From Bacteroidia bacterium (GTDB taxonomy: Bacteria > Bacteroidota > Bacteroidia > Flavobacteriales > Schleiferiaceae), in NCBI GenBank assembly GCA_030424545.1, contig JAUHWL010000009.1, positions 1 through 64,000 of the forward strand: a DNA stretch of 64,000 nucleotides, written 5' to 3'. Positions 25,754 to 33,862 of this stretch are shown one piece after another. Made by a program: the position numbers and the translations under genes. The notes under the pieces were generated by a model that saw nothing but the letters and a program-made list of their open reading frames with translations, was not told where the DNA came from and did no database searches. The first letter of the stretch is position 1, and each line of letters starts with the position of its first letter.

Positions 25754-27103
25754 TCAAAACGGTATTTCCGGACCCGAACTAAACGAATAAGGCCCGCGTT
25801 TTTCATTCTGAAATATTATATCTCGATCTTTTAGAATGGTGATAATTTCACCCGCTTTGTTAAGTCCAATATCTTGATAATTAGACGTGAAAACTGATTT
25901 AATTTTTTCTTGTAAATCCTTGTATTTCAGCTTTTCACTTCCAGTAAATACCGTTTCGGCAAATTTGATATAATCATTATCTTTAAAACTACTCAAAACA
26001 TCAATATTCTGCTTTTTTGCCTTTTGCGATATACTTGGCTGCCAATCAGCATCTAATTGGGGCAATCCATTATCATCAATATAAAATGCAAAATCTGGCG
26101 GAGTTTCCCCTCGGGTATCAGTAAATTTTACAATTGACGTATCACTTTCAGAACTTTGCCTTTCAACTGTAAAAACAGTTTCCGCTTTATTTACCAACTC
26201 TGTACCTAAATGACCGCGTGCATAATCATTCCCTTTATTTTGGTGCAAAACCACAATGATGTGTATTTTATAATCTTCTGACCATTGCATTAATTTAGAA
26301 GATAGTTTAGTGGCTTGCTCCTCATCATTTATAGAAGATACTAAATCACGCGCACCGTCAATAACAACAAATCTCAATTGGTTGGTTTCTGAATTAAAAC
26401 TGTTTATTGCGTGCTCAATGACATTTAACCTCTCTAAAAAGTGATATTTCCTTAATCCATAAACTCTAAAATCATTTGGCAATTTATGATCTTCACTATA
26501 CTCTGCTAATCGCTCAATTCGTTTTAAAACTTTTGAAACTGAATATTGACTTTGTTCTGTATCAAAATATAATACGCCCGTTTTGCCTTCGGGTCGCGTT
26601 GCCTCTATCTTGTCTAATATCTTTTTACGACATATTGACGCTGCAATTATAGAAGACAAATAAAATGTCTTTTTAGCTTTTGCCTTGCCGATTACAAGCG
26701 AAAAATCACCTTCATGGCCTATATCATAAATTTTATCTTCAAATGAAATAGTTAGAAAAACTGGCGGCTTCTCGATAGACATATTTGGCCATATCCGCGC
26801 CTCCTCAAGTATTGTATCATACTTATCTAATTCACATTGAAATATAGACTCATTCGACTCTATAAATAGATTTGAATTCGAATAATCAGTAAAATAATTG
26901 GCATTTATACGACTTCCTTCAAATAAAAAATTATCCTGAATATAAAATGCAATTTCTTTTAATTTGGCTCCGGAATATTTATATTTTTCAATCAATTTTA
27001 GTAATTCCTTTACTGCTCCTTCGGCTCCCGCCAAACTAGTCAAGCCACCTAAATAATTGTCGACTATTGAAAAAAAAGCATCGTTTTTGCTATATTTGTT
27101 CAT
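25754..27103 (-). CDS. AAA_25-type (RepA/KaiC-like) ATPase
   Basis: A 449-aa RecA-fold ATPase of the kind found on Bacteroidota mobile elements and related to RepA-type hexameric helicases. Walker A is unusual, GKAKAKKT at 139-146 (Lys instead of the last Gly before the catalytic Lys). Walker B is FVVIDG at 245-250, followed by the sensor stretch VVLHQNKGNDYARGHLG. The N-terminal 110 residues and C-terminal 80 residues (wHTH-like) are of unknown role. It is transcribed after the two HTH genes with a 51-base gap. Likely involved in element replication or maintenance; no primase gene accompanies it. Confidence 0.82.
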   Translation of the reverse strand: MNKYSKNDAFFSIVDNYLGGLTSLAGAEGAVKELLKLIEKYKYSGAKLKEIAFYIQDNFLFEGSRINANYFTDYSNSNLFIESNESIFQCELDKYDTILEEARIWPNMSIEKPPVFLTISFEDKIYDIGHEGDFSLVIGKAKAKKTFYLSSIIAASICRKKILDKIEATRPEGKTGVLYFDTEQSQYSVSKVLKRIERLAEYSEDHKLPNDFRVYGLRKYHFLERLNVIEHAINSFNSETNQLRFVVIDGARDLVSSINDEEQATKLSSKLMQWSEDYKIHIIVVLHQNKGNDYARGHLGTELVNKAETVFTVERQSSESDTSIVKFTDTRGETPPDFAFYIDDNGLPQLDADWQPSISQKAKKQNIDVLSSFKDNDYIKFAETVFTGSEKLKYKDLQEKIKSVFTSNYQDIGLNKAGEIITILKDRDIIFQNEKRGPYSFSSGPEIPF

Positions 27104-27154
27104 ACCATGTAATTTATAAAGGGGTGCGTAATTTGCTTAGATACGCGCCCCTTT

Positions 27155-27490
27155 TTATTTTCTTAATTTTCGTTTGCTTGTATATGTATGCTCCCCAGTT
27201 TGTATTTCCTCGGTTGTTTTATACGCACCTTCAGCCAAATATTTTAAAAGTGCCTTTTTAGAGAAATACAAATTCTTAGATCGTTTCATGAACGGGATTT
27301 GCCTTTTACTTACCTTCTGATAAATTGTTTGCTTTTCTAAGCTCAAAAATTTTGCAGCTTGCTCAACATTTAACAAATCAATTTCTTCATCTTCTGCCTT
27401 AGACTTTACCGGTTGCGATTCTCTTAAAGCTTCAATTTTTAAATCTATTGCTTCAAGTTTCTTAAAAAGTGTTTCAAACGGATTTATCAT
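27155..27490 (-). CDS. Excisionase-like HTH protein
   Basis: A 111-aa protein. The N terminus (1-35) looks like a coiled coil (FETLFKKLEAIDLKIEALRE). Residues 37-90 form a MerR/excisionase-type winged helix (LLNVEQAAKFLSLEKQTIYQ, then KRQIPFMKRSKNLYFSKKAL). Proteins of this type direct excision or regulate element genes. It starts inside the stop of the preceding HTH gene (ATGA overlap at 27487-27490). Confidence 0.82.
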   Translation of the reverse strand: MINPFETLFKKLEAIDLKIEALRESQPVKSKAEDEEIDLLNVEQAAKFLSLEKQTIYQKVSKRQIPFMKRSKNLYFSKKALLKYLAEGAYKTTEEIQTGEHTYTSKRKLRK

Positions 27491-27708
27491 GACAATGCTT
27501 TTTGTTTATTCAACTGATCTTTGAATTTTAAAACATCTTCATGCTTAAATAAAATACGCCCACCTTCAGATTTCACGGGCTTTAATAAATCAGCTAAACG
27601 ATAATGATAAACAGATTGACGGGTAACTTTTAGAATTTCTGTTACCTCTTTAATGGTTACCAATTCTTTTGGTAATTTCTGCTTTAGGTTTTGAATTGTT
27701 CTTTTCAT
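27487..27708 (-). CDS. Small HTH protein, excisionase family
   Basis: A 73-aa helix-turn-helix protein: VTIKEVTEILKVTRQSVYHY is the HTH and RILFKHEDVLKFKDQLNK the wing and last helix. First gene of the HTH-HTH-AAA operon of the element. A palindrome at 27726-27749, 18 bases upstream of its start, is a probable operator for it or its neighbour. Confidence 0.82.
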   Translation of the reverse strand: MKRTIQNLKQKLPKELVTIKEVTEILKVTRQSVYHYRLADLLKPVKSEGGRILFKHEDVLKFKDQLNKQKALS

Positions 27709-27725
27709 AGCTAAATGTATTTGCT

Positions 27726-27749
27726 TTTGTATATATTATTTTATACAAA
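27726..27749. promoter_or_regulatory. Inverted repeat upstream of the HTH operon
   Basis: TTTGTATA (27726-27733) and TATACAAA (27742-27749) form an 8-bp inverted repeat with 8-base spacer, at the expected promoter position of the minus-strand HTH-AAA operon. Likely operator. Confidence 0.55.
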
Positions 27750-28004
27750 TGTGCAAACCGCTTTAGCCGTAATAAGGGACATTTAAACCCTTGAATTAAT
27801 TGAGCTTACAAAAAACCTTAGGTTTTATCGGGTTTTCTGTATGTTCATAAAATTAGTAGCCTTTTTCTAGATATGGTAATTGATGAATTGTAATTCTTAT
27901 TAACCGCTTTTAAATTTAATCTATTGCCGTTTTACCTATGTAAATACAAATAATATTTTAAGTATTAAAGGACAAACGGGGTTTTGACTTTATTAACAAT
28001 GGTA
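27750..28004. other. Intergenic region between HTH operon and integrase
   Basis: AT-rich, no gene seen. It has a short palindrome AAAACC-TTA-GGTTTT at 27812-27826 and the second copy of ATTAAAGGACAAA at 27964-27976. Confidence 0.4.
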
Positions 28005-29261
28005 TTAATCAAAATCCATTAACTTATTGGCAAACGCCTTTTTTGTTTCGTCTTCAAATCCGGCAAAATAATTTTGAGTTGTTTTGATGTTTTTATGCCC
28101 TAAACTTTCTTGTACAAATTCCATTGATTCTCCTTTTCTCAATGCCTTTGTTGCAAAACTATGTCTTGCCCAGTAGGTTGAAATATCCTCGGTTATATTG
28201 TTTGCTTTGGCTAGTTTTTTAATGTGTTGATTAATAAAACGGGTAAAATTTTTGATTCGCTTTTTCTCCTCTTCCGGAGTTATTGAGTTTTCAATGATCT
28301 GAAATATATAATCAGTTTCTAAATTAGATTTTCTTTTATACTTTTCAATTATTCCGGCTGAAAATTCATTAAGATGTACCTCAATTGGGATTAGTTTTTC
28401 TTTTGATGTTAGACTAGTTTTTGCACGGTAAAAACTGAATTTATCATTCTTTATATCTCTAAATCTTAAACGTGCTAAATCTTTTACATTAATACCGCTA
28501 CAATTATAAATTAAGAACCAAAAATCTTTTGCCTTTTGTTGTTCCGGAGTAATTGGTTTACTGAAATACAAGGCTTTTAATTCAGCTTCACTCAATGCTT
28601 TCTTTTTATTAAGCTTTGACGGTACTTGGTATTTTCTTTTGCCAAATGGGTAAAATTCTTCTTGAATATCCTTTGCCGCTATTGCATTATTAAAAACCGT
28701 TCGCAAGGTTCTAACGTAAATACTTAAGGTGTTAACACTTCTATTTTTATCGGTAAGCATATAATATTCATAGTCTTTTAACCAGTCAACGGTAACATCA
28801 AAAAAAGTTAACTTTTCAAATGATCCTTTGCTATACTTTTTTAAAAAGGCTATAAAAGATTTTTCAGCAAGTGAATAAATTTCCATAGTAGAAACTTGAT
28901 CCCTTTTCTTTAATTCTGCAATTGCACATTTATAATGATATTTAACCGAGGTTCCGTCTGTGGCTTTACGGTACATTCTCTTTTCAAATTGTTCAAAAGT
29001 GAAGACCTCAATTTCATTTACAACTTTTACGGCTTTTGCTTTTATGGCCTCAACTTGTTCCTTTAGCTCTTTATTCTTACCTCTAGGATTTTCAGCTTTT
29101 ACAGACGCTTCAAATTCTTTAGAAGTTAGATCAAACATAGTTGGGAATAACTTGCGCTTTTTTGTTCTGGAGTGAAAAACACGGAGTTTTAATGGATACT
29201 TACCGCTTTCTTTTTGCCTTCTTTGATCTAAGTAAATAGATACTGAAACCTCGTTTGTCAT
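28005..29261 (-). CDS. int: Tyrosine recombinase (integrase)
   Basis: Site-specific integrase of the element, 418 aa from ATG 29261. An N-terminal arm-binding domain (EVSVSIYLDQRRQKESGKYP), a SAM-like core-binding domain (about 95-200) and the catalytic domain. Box II is WARHSFATKAL, then SLGHKNIKTT and the nucleophile Tyr398 in QNYFAG. The first catalytic Arg is not at its usual place: the motif reads SGINVKDL where many integrases have TGLRxSEL, as in a Bacteroidota subgroup. The open frame extends to 29318, but those codons only translate the ATTTGCACAC repeats and lie in the promoter, so I reject that start. Confidence 0.93.
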   Translation of the reverse strand: MTNEVSVSIYLDQRRQKESGKYPLKLRVFHSRTKKRKLFPTMFDLTSKEFEASVKAENPRGKNKELKEQVEAIKAKAVKVVNEIEVFTFEQFEKRMYRKATDGTSVKYHYKCAIAELKKRDQVSTMEIYSLAEKSFIAFLKKYSKGSFEKLTFFDVTVDWLKDYEYYMLTDKNRSVNTLSIYVRTLRTVFNNAIAAKDIQEEFYPFGKRKYQVPSKLNKKKALSEAELKALYFSKPITPEQQKAKDFWFLIYNCSGINVKDLARLRFRDIKNDKFSFYRAKTSLTSKEKLIPIEVHLNEFSAGIIEKYKRKSNLETDYIFQIIENSITPEEEKKRIKNFTRFINQHIKKLAKANNITEDISTYWARHSFATKALRKGESMEFVQESLGHKNIKTTQNYFAGFEDETKKAFANKLMDFD

Positions 29262-29270
29262 CTTGATTTT

Positions 29271-29311
29271 ATTTGCACACAAATATATCCATTTGCACAC
29301 GATTTGCACAC
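29271..29311. promoter_or_regulatory. Right triplet of arm-type sites and integrase promoter
   Basis: Three exact copies of ATTTGCACAC at 29271-29280, 29291-29300 and 29302-29311. On the minus strand TATATTTG (29287-29280), a consensus -7 box, touches the first copy, so integrase bound to its arm sites could repress its own gene. Confidence 0.68.
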
Positions 29312-29437
29312 AAAACACAGAATAAAGATAAATAAACGATAATTAAAAAATAATGAAAAACCCTTATAATCGGGCTTTAACGGTATTTAAATAAAGAAAT
29401 TGATAAGAAACGGACATTAAACAAGGGGCTATTTTTA

Positions 29438-29483
29438 TGCCTTACAAGCAGGGGGTCACTGGTTCGAACCCAGTATTGCCCAC
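29438..29483 (+). repeat. Right attachment-site copy (tRNA-Val 3' fragment)
   Basis: 46 bp identical to 24011-24056. No 5' half of the tRNA lies in front of it, so this is a remnant and not a second gene. Confidence 0.95.
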
Positions 29484-29484
29484 A

Positions 29485-29516
29485 AAAGGCTTCCAAGAAA
29501 TTGGGAGCCTTTTTTT
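29485..29516 (+). terminator. Original tRNA-Val terminator, displaced
   Basis: AAAGGCTTCC pairs with GGGAGCCTTT (one G-T pair), then a T-run, 2 bases after the att copy. Before insertion it would have followed the tRNA directly. Confidence 0.8.
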
Positions 29517-29590
29517 ATTCACAGATTATCGTAGCATGATGTGCACCACCTTTATTTCTTTCACTGATAATCTACATGGTGCTTGTAATT

Positions 29591-30892
29591 CTAGTTTTTA
29601 TAATACCAAAACGGAATTTTACGGATGCTCACAATTGTATCCGAATCTTTGTTCTTTAAACTTAAAAACTCTATTGTATGCTTACCTTCTGTAAGACCTT
29701 GTATTCCTATATAAGATTCAAAGCATAAATTTTTGTTTACAATACCAACTACAAAATCTGTTGCATAGGGTATATTGTCTATTTTAAAACGATACTTATT
29801 TTCAAAAGTGCGCAAATACTCCTCATTAAAATGTTCTATTTCACGATTACCCGTTTCCAATTTTACTTCGGCTTGAAATTGTAGCCCGCGCTTATCTTTC
29901 TCTGGTTTTAAATCCGCATTAAATTCAATCAGGCCATCCTCTATTGTTGCATTCAAAGGCACTATTAACCGCATAAAAGGCTCCTGAATTACCTTAGATT
30001 GAATGGCAAAATCACCAATAAACAGTTTATCGCTTTTTTCAACATCATCCTGGTAATAGCGACTATTTGCAATACCGCTATTTGAAAGGTTTATTATTTC
30101 TGGAGTGATAAAATTTGACTTTCTATAATTTAAATGGAACACAACATAAATGAGAAAATAAATAGGGATTAAGGAATAGCTAATACGTCTTCCTAACTTG
30201 TTGTCTAAAAGATTGTAAACCAGCGGCCTGTATAAGAAAGACAATGTTAAAAAACTAAATGCCCAATAAAAAGGGAAATATATCTTAGATGTCCATTTAT
30301 TCTTTTTTAATAGCCCTTGCGTTAGAAAATCGATAAAAGTGAATACAACCCCTGTGGCAAGCAGTACAAACAAAACTCGCATGATTCCGATGGTCCAATC
30401 TGGAACTTCGGATTGAAATGCTACTAAAATAAATGTGATTATGAAAAATGAAAAAACATAAAAAATCAATAAAAACGAGAGCGCAAAAATGACACTACAG
30501 GCATTTTCTAACTTACCAATGTAGGCATCAAAAGAGCCCACTTTCTTTGTTAAATAGTTTGTGAATTGTTCACTATAGTTAAGCTTTTTATAATCAATAT
30601 CGCCAAAAACATAGCGAAGCCCCAAGCTGCCAATCCATAAACCACGCAATAAAACATGTAGTAACAGATTAAAAATTAAAATCTGTAAGGAGAATCGAAC
30701 GATAATAAAGAAGTTTAAAAAAACGGTGTTATTGTCGTAATGAGCCACCAACAATTTTTGCTGTATTGGCTCTATTGCATAAAACAAACCGAAAATGGCA
30801 AACCCTGAAATCAGAAGTTCCAATTGCCATGAATCTTCTTGTAATCTATCAAGCAGTTTTTTAAAATCGATTGTTTTATGTTTTTCTTGCAT
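29591..30892 (-). CDS. Membrane protein of unknown function
   Basis: A 433-aa protein that I cannot assign. A short cytosolic start (MQEKHKTIDFKKLLDRLQED) is followed by about six membrane segments up to residue 255. The last 180 residues are soluble and beta-rich (IVPLNATIEDGLIEFNADLK, then GIQGLTEGKHTIEFLSLKNK), ending IPFWYYKN. The organisation suggests an inner-membrane protein with a periplasmic domain. It lies just outside the integrated element and is probably resident host DNA. Confidence 0.75.
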   Translation of the reverse strand: MQEKHKTIDFKKLLDRLQEDSWQLELLISGFAIFGLFYAIEPIQQKLLVAHYDNNTVFLNFFIIVRFSLQILIFNLLLHVLLRGLWIGSLGLRYVFGDIDYKKLNYSEQFTNYLTKKVGSFDAYIGKLENACSVIFALSFLLIFYVFSFFIITFILVAFQSEVPDWTIGIMRVLFVLLATGVVFTFIDFLTQGLLKKNKWTSKIYFPFYWAFSFLTLSFLYRPLVYNLLDNKLGRRISYSLIPIYFLIYVVFHLNYRKSNFITPEIINLSNSGIANSRYYQDDVEKSDKLFIGDFAIQSKVIQEPFMRLIVPLNATIEDGLIEFNADLKPEKDKRGLQFQAEVKLETGNREIEHFNEEYLRTFENKYRFKIDNIPYATDFVVGIVNKNLCFESYIGIQGLTEGKHTIEFLSLKNKDSDTIVSIRKIPFWYYKN

Positions 30893-31042
30893 GTAATTTT
30901 TTGTGTTACGTCTTTACATATTCGCACAGAAACATAGGGTTGTAAAAGCACATATCAACTACAAATAGTCTGTTTTTTATTTGAAGTGGCTGCCTTCCTT
31001 TTTAATGTCACCCTAATTATTTGTTGCTTCTGCTAGTCTCTG

Positions 31043-32146
31043 TTAATCTTTCGCCTCTATTTGTAATTGGCCTCGAATATATTCGTTAATCTCTGGCTTT
31101 TTAACTCCTAAATACTTTTCAATTGCATTGTAATAATCTTCATCCGTTTTTCCACTCGACATAAATTCTACCAGCATTTCCCATCCACCTTTTTCCTTTA
31201 CCTTTTTTGCTACAAATCCACCCAACACATAATGATAGGCTGTTTCGTTATCCAAATTTGCTAAGGAAAGCATATTGTTCAGGTTTATTTCTGGATGTTT
31301 TTGCAAATAGATGTTTGTACGTTTTATGTGCCAATCCAAGCTTTTCCCACGACTCCCTCCAAGCAATGTAGCTACACCTTCTGAAACCCAAAAATGTTTA
31401 TTCGGGAAGTGTTTGTCTATTTGAACATGAAAAACTTCATGTGGGTAATACTCTCCTAGGCCACCGCAATACACTTTTTTTTCGGCCGCTTTTCCACTTG
31501 GCATTGCATGTCCTCCCATCCCGAGGTAATAATCAAATCCCCTCAACTTTTGAACCTCATCAAAGTTATTTGCGAGATAATACTCAAATCGTTCTGGCTG
31601 CACGCCAAAATTTCTGCAGGATTCAATGATAAAGTCATTAAGTTTTTTGGCTTTTTCTACGTTAAACTTGTGGTAAGGCGGATAGTAAAAGTCTACCAAC
31701 CCAACGGTGGTGCAAGGCCAATTCTTTTTATTGTAGGTAAGCCAATTATACAGCTTAAATTTTCCGTTTTCTTTTATAGCGATATAATTTACAATTGCCA
31801 AAACGTATGGGCTCCCATCTTCTTTGCAAGAAGAAAATTGAACTTTGATTTGACAAGTATCATTTATGAACCGTATGCTTAATACATGGGCAGGAAATCC
31901 CATATAAAGAGAAGGTTGAAATTCGGTTTCTAAAAAGTCATAGTCTTTAAACTTCTCTTGTTCCTCTTTATTCCAAAACGCATTTTTTTCTTGGTTTTGA
32001 GGGTTTGAAGCCAAGTAATTTTCAAAAAGCTCCATTACTTCATTCGTCTCGGCATCTGAGGCATCAACAATGTGGTTGTAAGTTACTTTTTGAGAAAAAG
32101 CACTGATACTAAAGAAAAGAAGAAATATAGTTTGAAGATGTTTCAT
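31043..32146 (-). CDS. Secreted zinc metalloprotease-like protein
   Basis: A 367-aa exported protein. From ATG 32146 a signal peptide MKHLQTIFLLFFSISAFSQ is evident; the longer frame from 32161 only adds MANIC. The HEVFH motif (HExxH) is followed by WVSEGVATLLGG, giving the third zinc ligand Glu of gluzincins (peptidase MA-like). The first 170 residues are a separate domain that may bind substrate or inhibit. Probably a periplasmic or extracellular peptidase. Confidence 0.78.
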   Translation of the reverse strand: MKHLQTIFLLFFSISAFSQKVTYNHIVDASDAETNEVMELFENYLASNPQNQEKNAFWNKEEQEKFKDYDFLETEFQPSLYMGFPAHVLSIRFINDTCQIKVQFSSCKEDGSPYVLAIVNYIAIKENGKFKLYNWLTYNKKNWPCTTVGLVDFYYPPYHKFNVEKAKKLNDFIIESCRNFGVQPERFEYYLANNFDEVQKLRGFDYYLGMGGHAMPSGKAAEKKVYCGGLGEYYPHEVFHVQIDKHFPNKHFWVSEGVATLLGGSRGKSLDWHIKRTNIYLQKHPEINLNNMLSLANLDNETAYHYVLGGFVAKKVKEKGGWEMLVEFMSSGKTDEDYYNAIEKYLGVKKPEINEYIRGQLQIEAKD

Positions 32147-32313
32147 GCAAATATTTGCCAACGTTTAATTTGATGCATTTAGGGTAGGAGAAGACAATTC
32201 GCCTTTATGTTTTCTTTAAAAATGATTGTATTTGAATTTTAATCTCTCATGTGAACAAGTCTCCTTTTACATTATTTTCTGTGCAGGTAAATGCAATCAA
32301 TTGCGGTGATTTT

Positions 32314-32670
32314 TTATTCGCCTGCAAAATTCTTTTTAATCGCATTCTCCACTCGTATTACTAAAAGAACAGCGGCCAAAATCATCAACCCTAACCCTAT
32401 AAACATGCCTGTTATTCCGGGCGGGTTAAAGAAAAAGCCCAAGAGCCCGCTTAACGTTAAGAGTGCACCAAGCTTAATGGTTTCTTTGGCTGAATATTTT
32501 TGTGCAAAAGCCCACCTTTCATTGTTCTTCATTGAGCTTTTTGTCCGATAACCATATAAAGCGTTTATCTCTTTTGGCGGGAATTTTAACATGATGATTC
32601 CAACAATTATGAAGATTACTCCTGTCATTGCTGGAATTAAAAACAGAGGGTTTTCTAGGGGTAAATTCAT
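32314..32670 (-). CDS. SdpI-family membrane protein
   Basis: A 118-aa protein with three membrane segments. The conserved NALYGYRTKSSMKNNERWAF loop is the SdpI family signature; Bacillus SdpI gives immunity to a peptide toxin, but most relatives have no known role. It lies 2 bases after the TfoX-like gene in a minus-strand run of three small genes. Confidence 0.82.
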   Translation of the reverse strand: MNLPLENPLFLIPAMTGVIFIIVGIIMLKFPPKEINALYGYRTKSSMKNNERWAFAQKYSAKETIKLGALLTLSGLLGFFFNPPGITGMFIGLGLMILAAVLLVIRVENAIKKNFAGE

Positions 32671-32672
32671 CT

Positions 32673-33014
32673 TTATTTTTTCTTTTTCGTTGGCTTGGGT
32701 TTCAGTGATGAAACATAATCAAAACTATTTTGCAGAAGTTTTGAAAGCTGTTCGGTATTCTGAATTAAACCTTCTGGAACCTCAACGTATTCTTTCATAA
32801 TTCGTCCGTGTTGTTCCATGAGTTTGCTATTAAATTCTTTAATGAAGGCATCCCTGTCCGTTTGCGAAAGCCGCAATCCCATATCGCCTTCTTTAGATAA
32901 AAAAGAAAACATATGTCCGTTTACCGAAGTGTAAGGCGTTGTTTTTCCTTTAAGTTCAATCGTAGGATGCGCACTAATAAGTTTACGATACAACTCTATT
33001 TTAGACTCACTCAT
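32673..33014 (-). CDS. TfoX N-terminal domain-like protein
   Basis: A 113-aa protein resembling the TfoX/Sxy N-terminal domain. The core TTPYTSVNGHMFSFLSKEGD followed by MGLRLSQTDRDAF matches the usual pattern of a shape-complementary strand pair with an MxxRL step. These stand-alone domains are common and rarely linked to competence. Lys-rich C terminus. It sits between a DUF2200 gene (3 bases) and the SdpI gene (2 bases). Confidence 0.7.
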   Translation of the reverse strand: MSESKIELYRKLISAHPTIELKGKTTPYTSVNGHMFSFLSKEGDMGLRLSQTDRDAFIKEFNSKLMEQHGRIMKEYVEVPEGLIQNTEQLSKLLQNSFDYVSSLKPKPTKKKK

Positions 33015-33017
33015 GTT

Positions 33018-33395
33018 TTACAATTTTTCTTCACGTAAAATTTTCTCCATTTTTCTGCCTCGTGCCAATTCATCTATCAGCTTTTCCATTTGTCTGCATT
33101 GCTTATACAATTCAAATTCATCGGCTATTTCTTCAATTCTATATCCACAAACAACGCCTTTAATCATGTGTGCGTTTGGATGTAATGTCGCTTTTTGAAA
33201 AAATGTTTTAAAAGTTGCTTTTTCATCAATAAGTGCTTGCAAAGCATTCTGATCAAATCCTGTAAACCAATTTATTACTTGATCAAGCTCCTGTTTAGTT
33301 CTTCCGTTTTTCTCCAACCTATTTAGGTAAAGTGGATAAATGGATGCAAACACCATATTGGCAACCTGTTCGTTTTTTTCAGCTGTAATTTTCAT
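33018..33395 (-). CDS. DUF2200 family protein
   Basis: A 125-aa soluble protein of the DUF2200 family: VANMVFASIYPLYLNRLEKN, TKQELDQVINWFTGF and HPNAHMIKGVVCGYRIEEI are its hallmarks. Structure and role unknown; proteins of this group may bind nucleic acids or small ligands. First gene of the DUF2200-TfoX-SdpI run. Confidence 0.85.
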   Translation of the reverse strand: MKITAEKNEQVANMVFASIYPLYLNRLEKNGRTKQELDQVINWFTGFDQNALQALIDEKATFKTFFQKATLHPNAHMIKGVVCGYRIEEIADEFELYKQCRQMEKLIDELARGRKMEKILREEKL

Positions 33396-33862
33396 TTTAA
33401 TTAATTCTTATGCATTATATCTATTAAACAAAATCAACGATGTGAATTAGTATACCGTTAAGATTTAAGCATTTATTTGAATTTTTGGTTCACAAAACCG
33501 CTCTTATCTGGCAGTCACGTACTTGTATAGATTATGAATCGCGAAGAAACTTCACTTCAATTATTTGCCTTATACGCTATTAAACCTCATTCCAACTCTC
33601 AAATATACTTATTGCACCTCACCCATTTGCATACACATGGCCTATCCTTTTTGGTAATTTACCTTCAAGCGAAAAACACATTTACTACTAATTCTTATAA
33701 AAAATTTCAGCACTTATTGTTACTCATTTTTGAAAAACCTCATTTAAAATAGATGTCCGATGTTTTTTTGCAATCTTTTCATTTATTTAATACCAAAATA
33801 CGTCCCACTAAAACATTAAAATTCTAATTTCGTAGCCTATCTAACAATTAAATATTTCAAAA
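33396..33862. other. Gene-poor intergenic region
   Basis: 467 bases between divergent genes. A 72-codon frame (33534-33752) is present but its composition (runs of Leu, His, Phe, Lys) does not look like a protein. No terminator or strong promoter recognised; TAATTTCG at 33825-33832 is one mismatch from a -7 box for the sulfatase. Confidence 0.4.

Larger units (their letters stand above)
24011..29483. mobile_element. Small integrative element in tRNA-Val
   Basis: About 5.4 kb between two exact 46-bp copies of the tRNA-Val 3' end. Genes: tyrosine integrase at the right end, two small excisionase-like HTH proteins, an AAA ATPase, a RimK-like ATP-grasp ligase and a 55-codon peptide gene. No capsid, relaxase, primase or conjugation genes are present, so it would need a helper or move only by excision and integration. 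It has iteron-like repeats and a large hairpin, and five putative integrase arm sites near the ends. It could be a phage satellite or a mobilisable genomic island; sequence alone does not decide. Confidence 0.9.

Noticed and set aside
29262-29318. N-terminal extension of the integrase
   Set aside because: It translates the ATTTGCACAC sites and covers the promoter; typical integrase N terminus begins at 29261.
29438-29483. Second tRNA-Val gene
   Set aside because: Only the 3' part is present, without acceptor 5' strand or D arm.
29437-29694. 85-codon plus-strand frame across the right att copy
   Set aside because: Made of tRNA fragment, terminator and the antisense of the next gene; no protein character.
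33534-33752. 72-codon frame in the gene-poor region
   Set aside because: Low-complexity Leu/His/Lys composition, no signal, no neighbour support.
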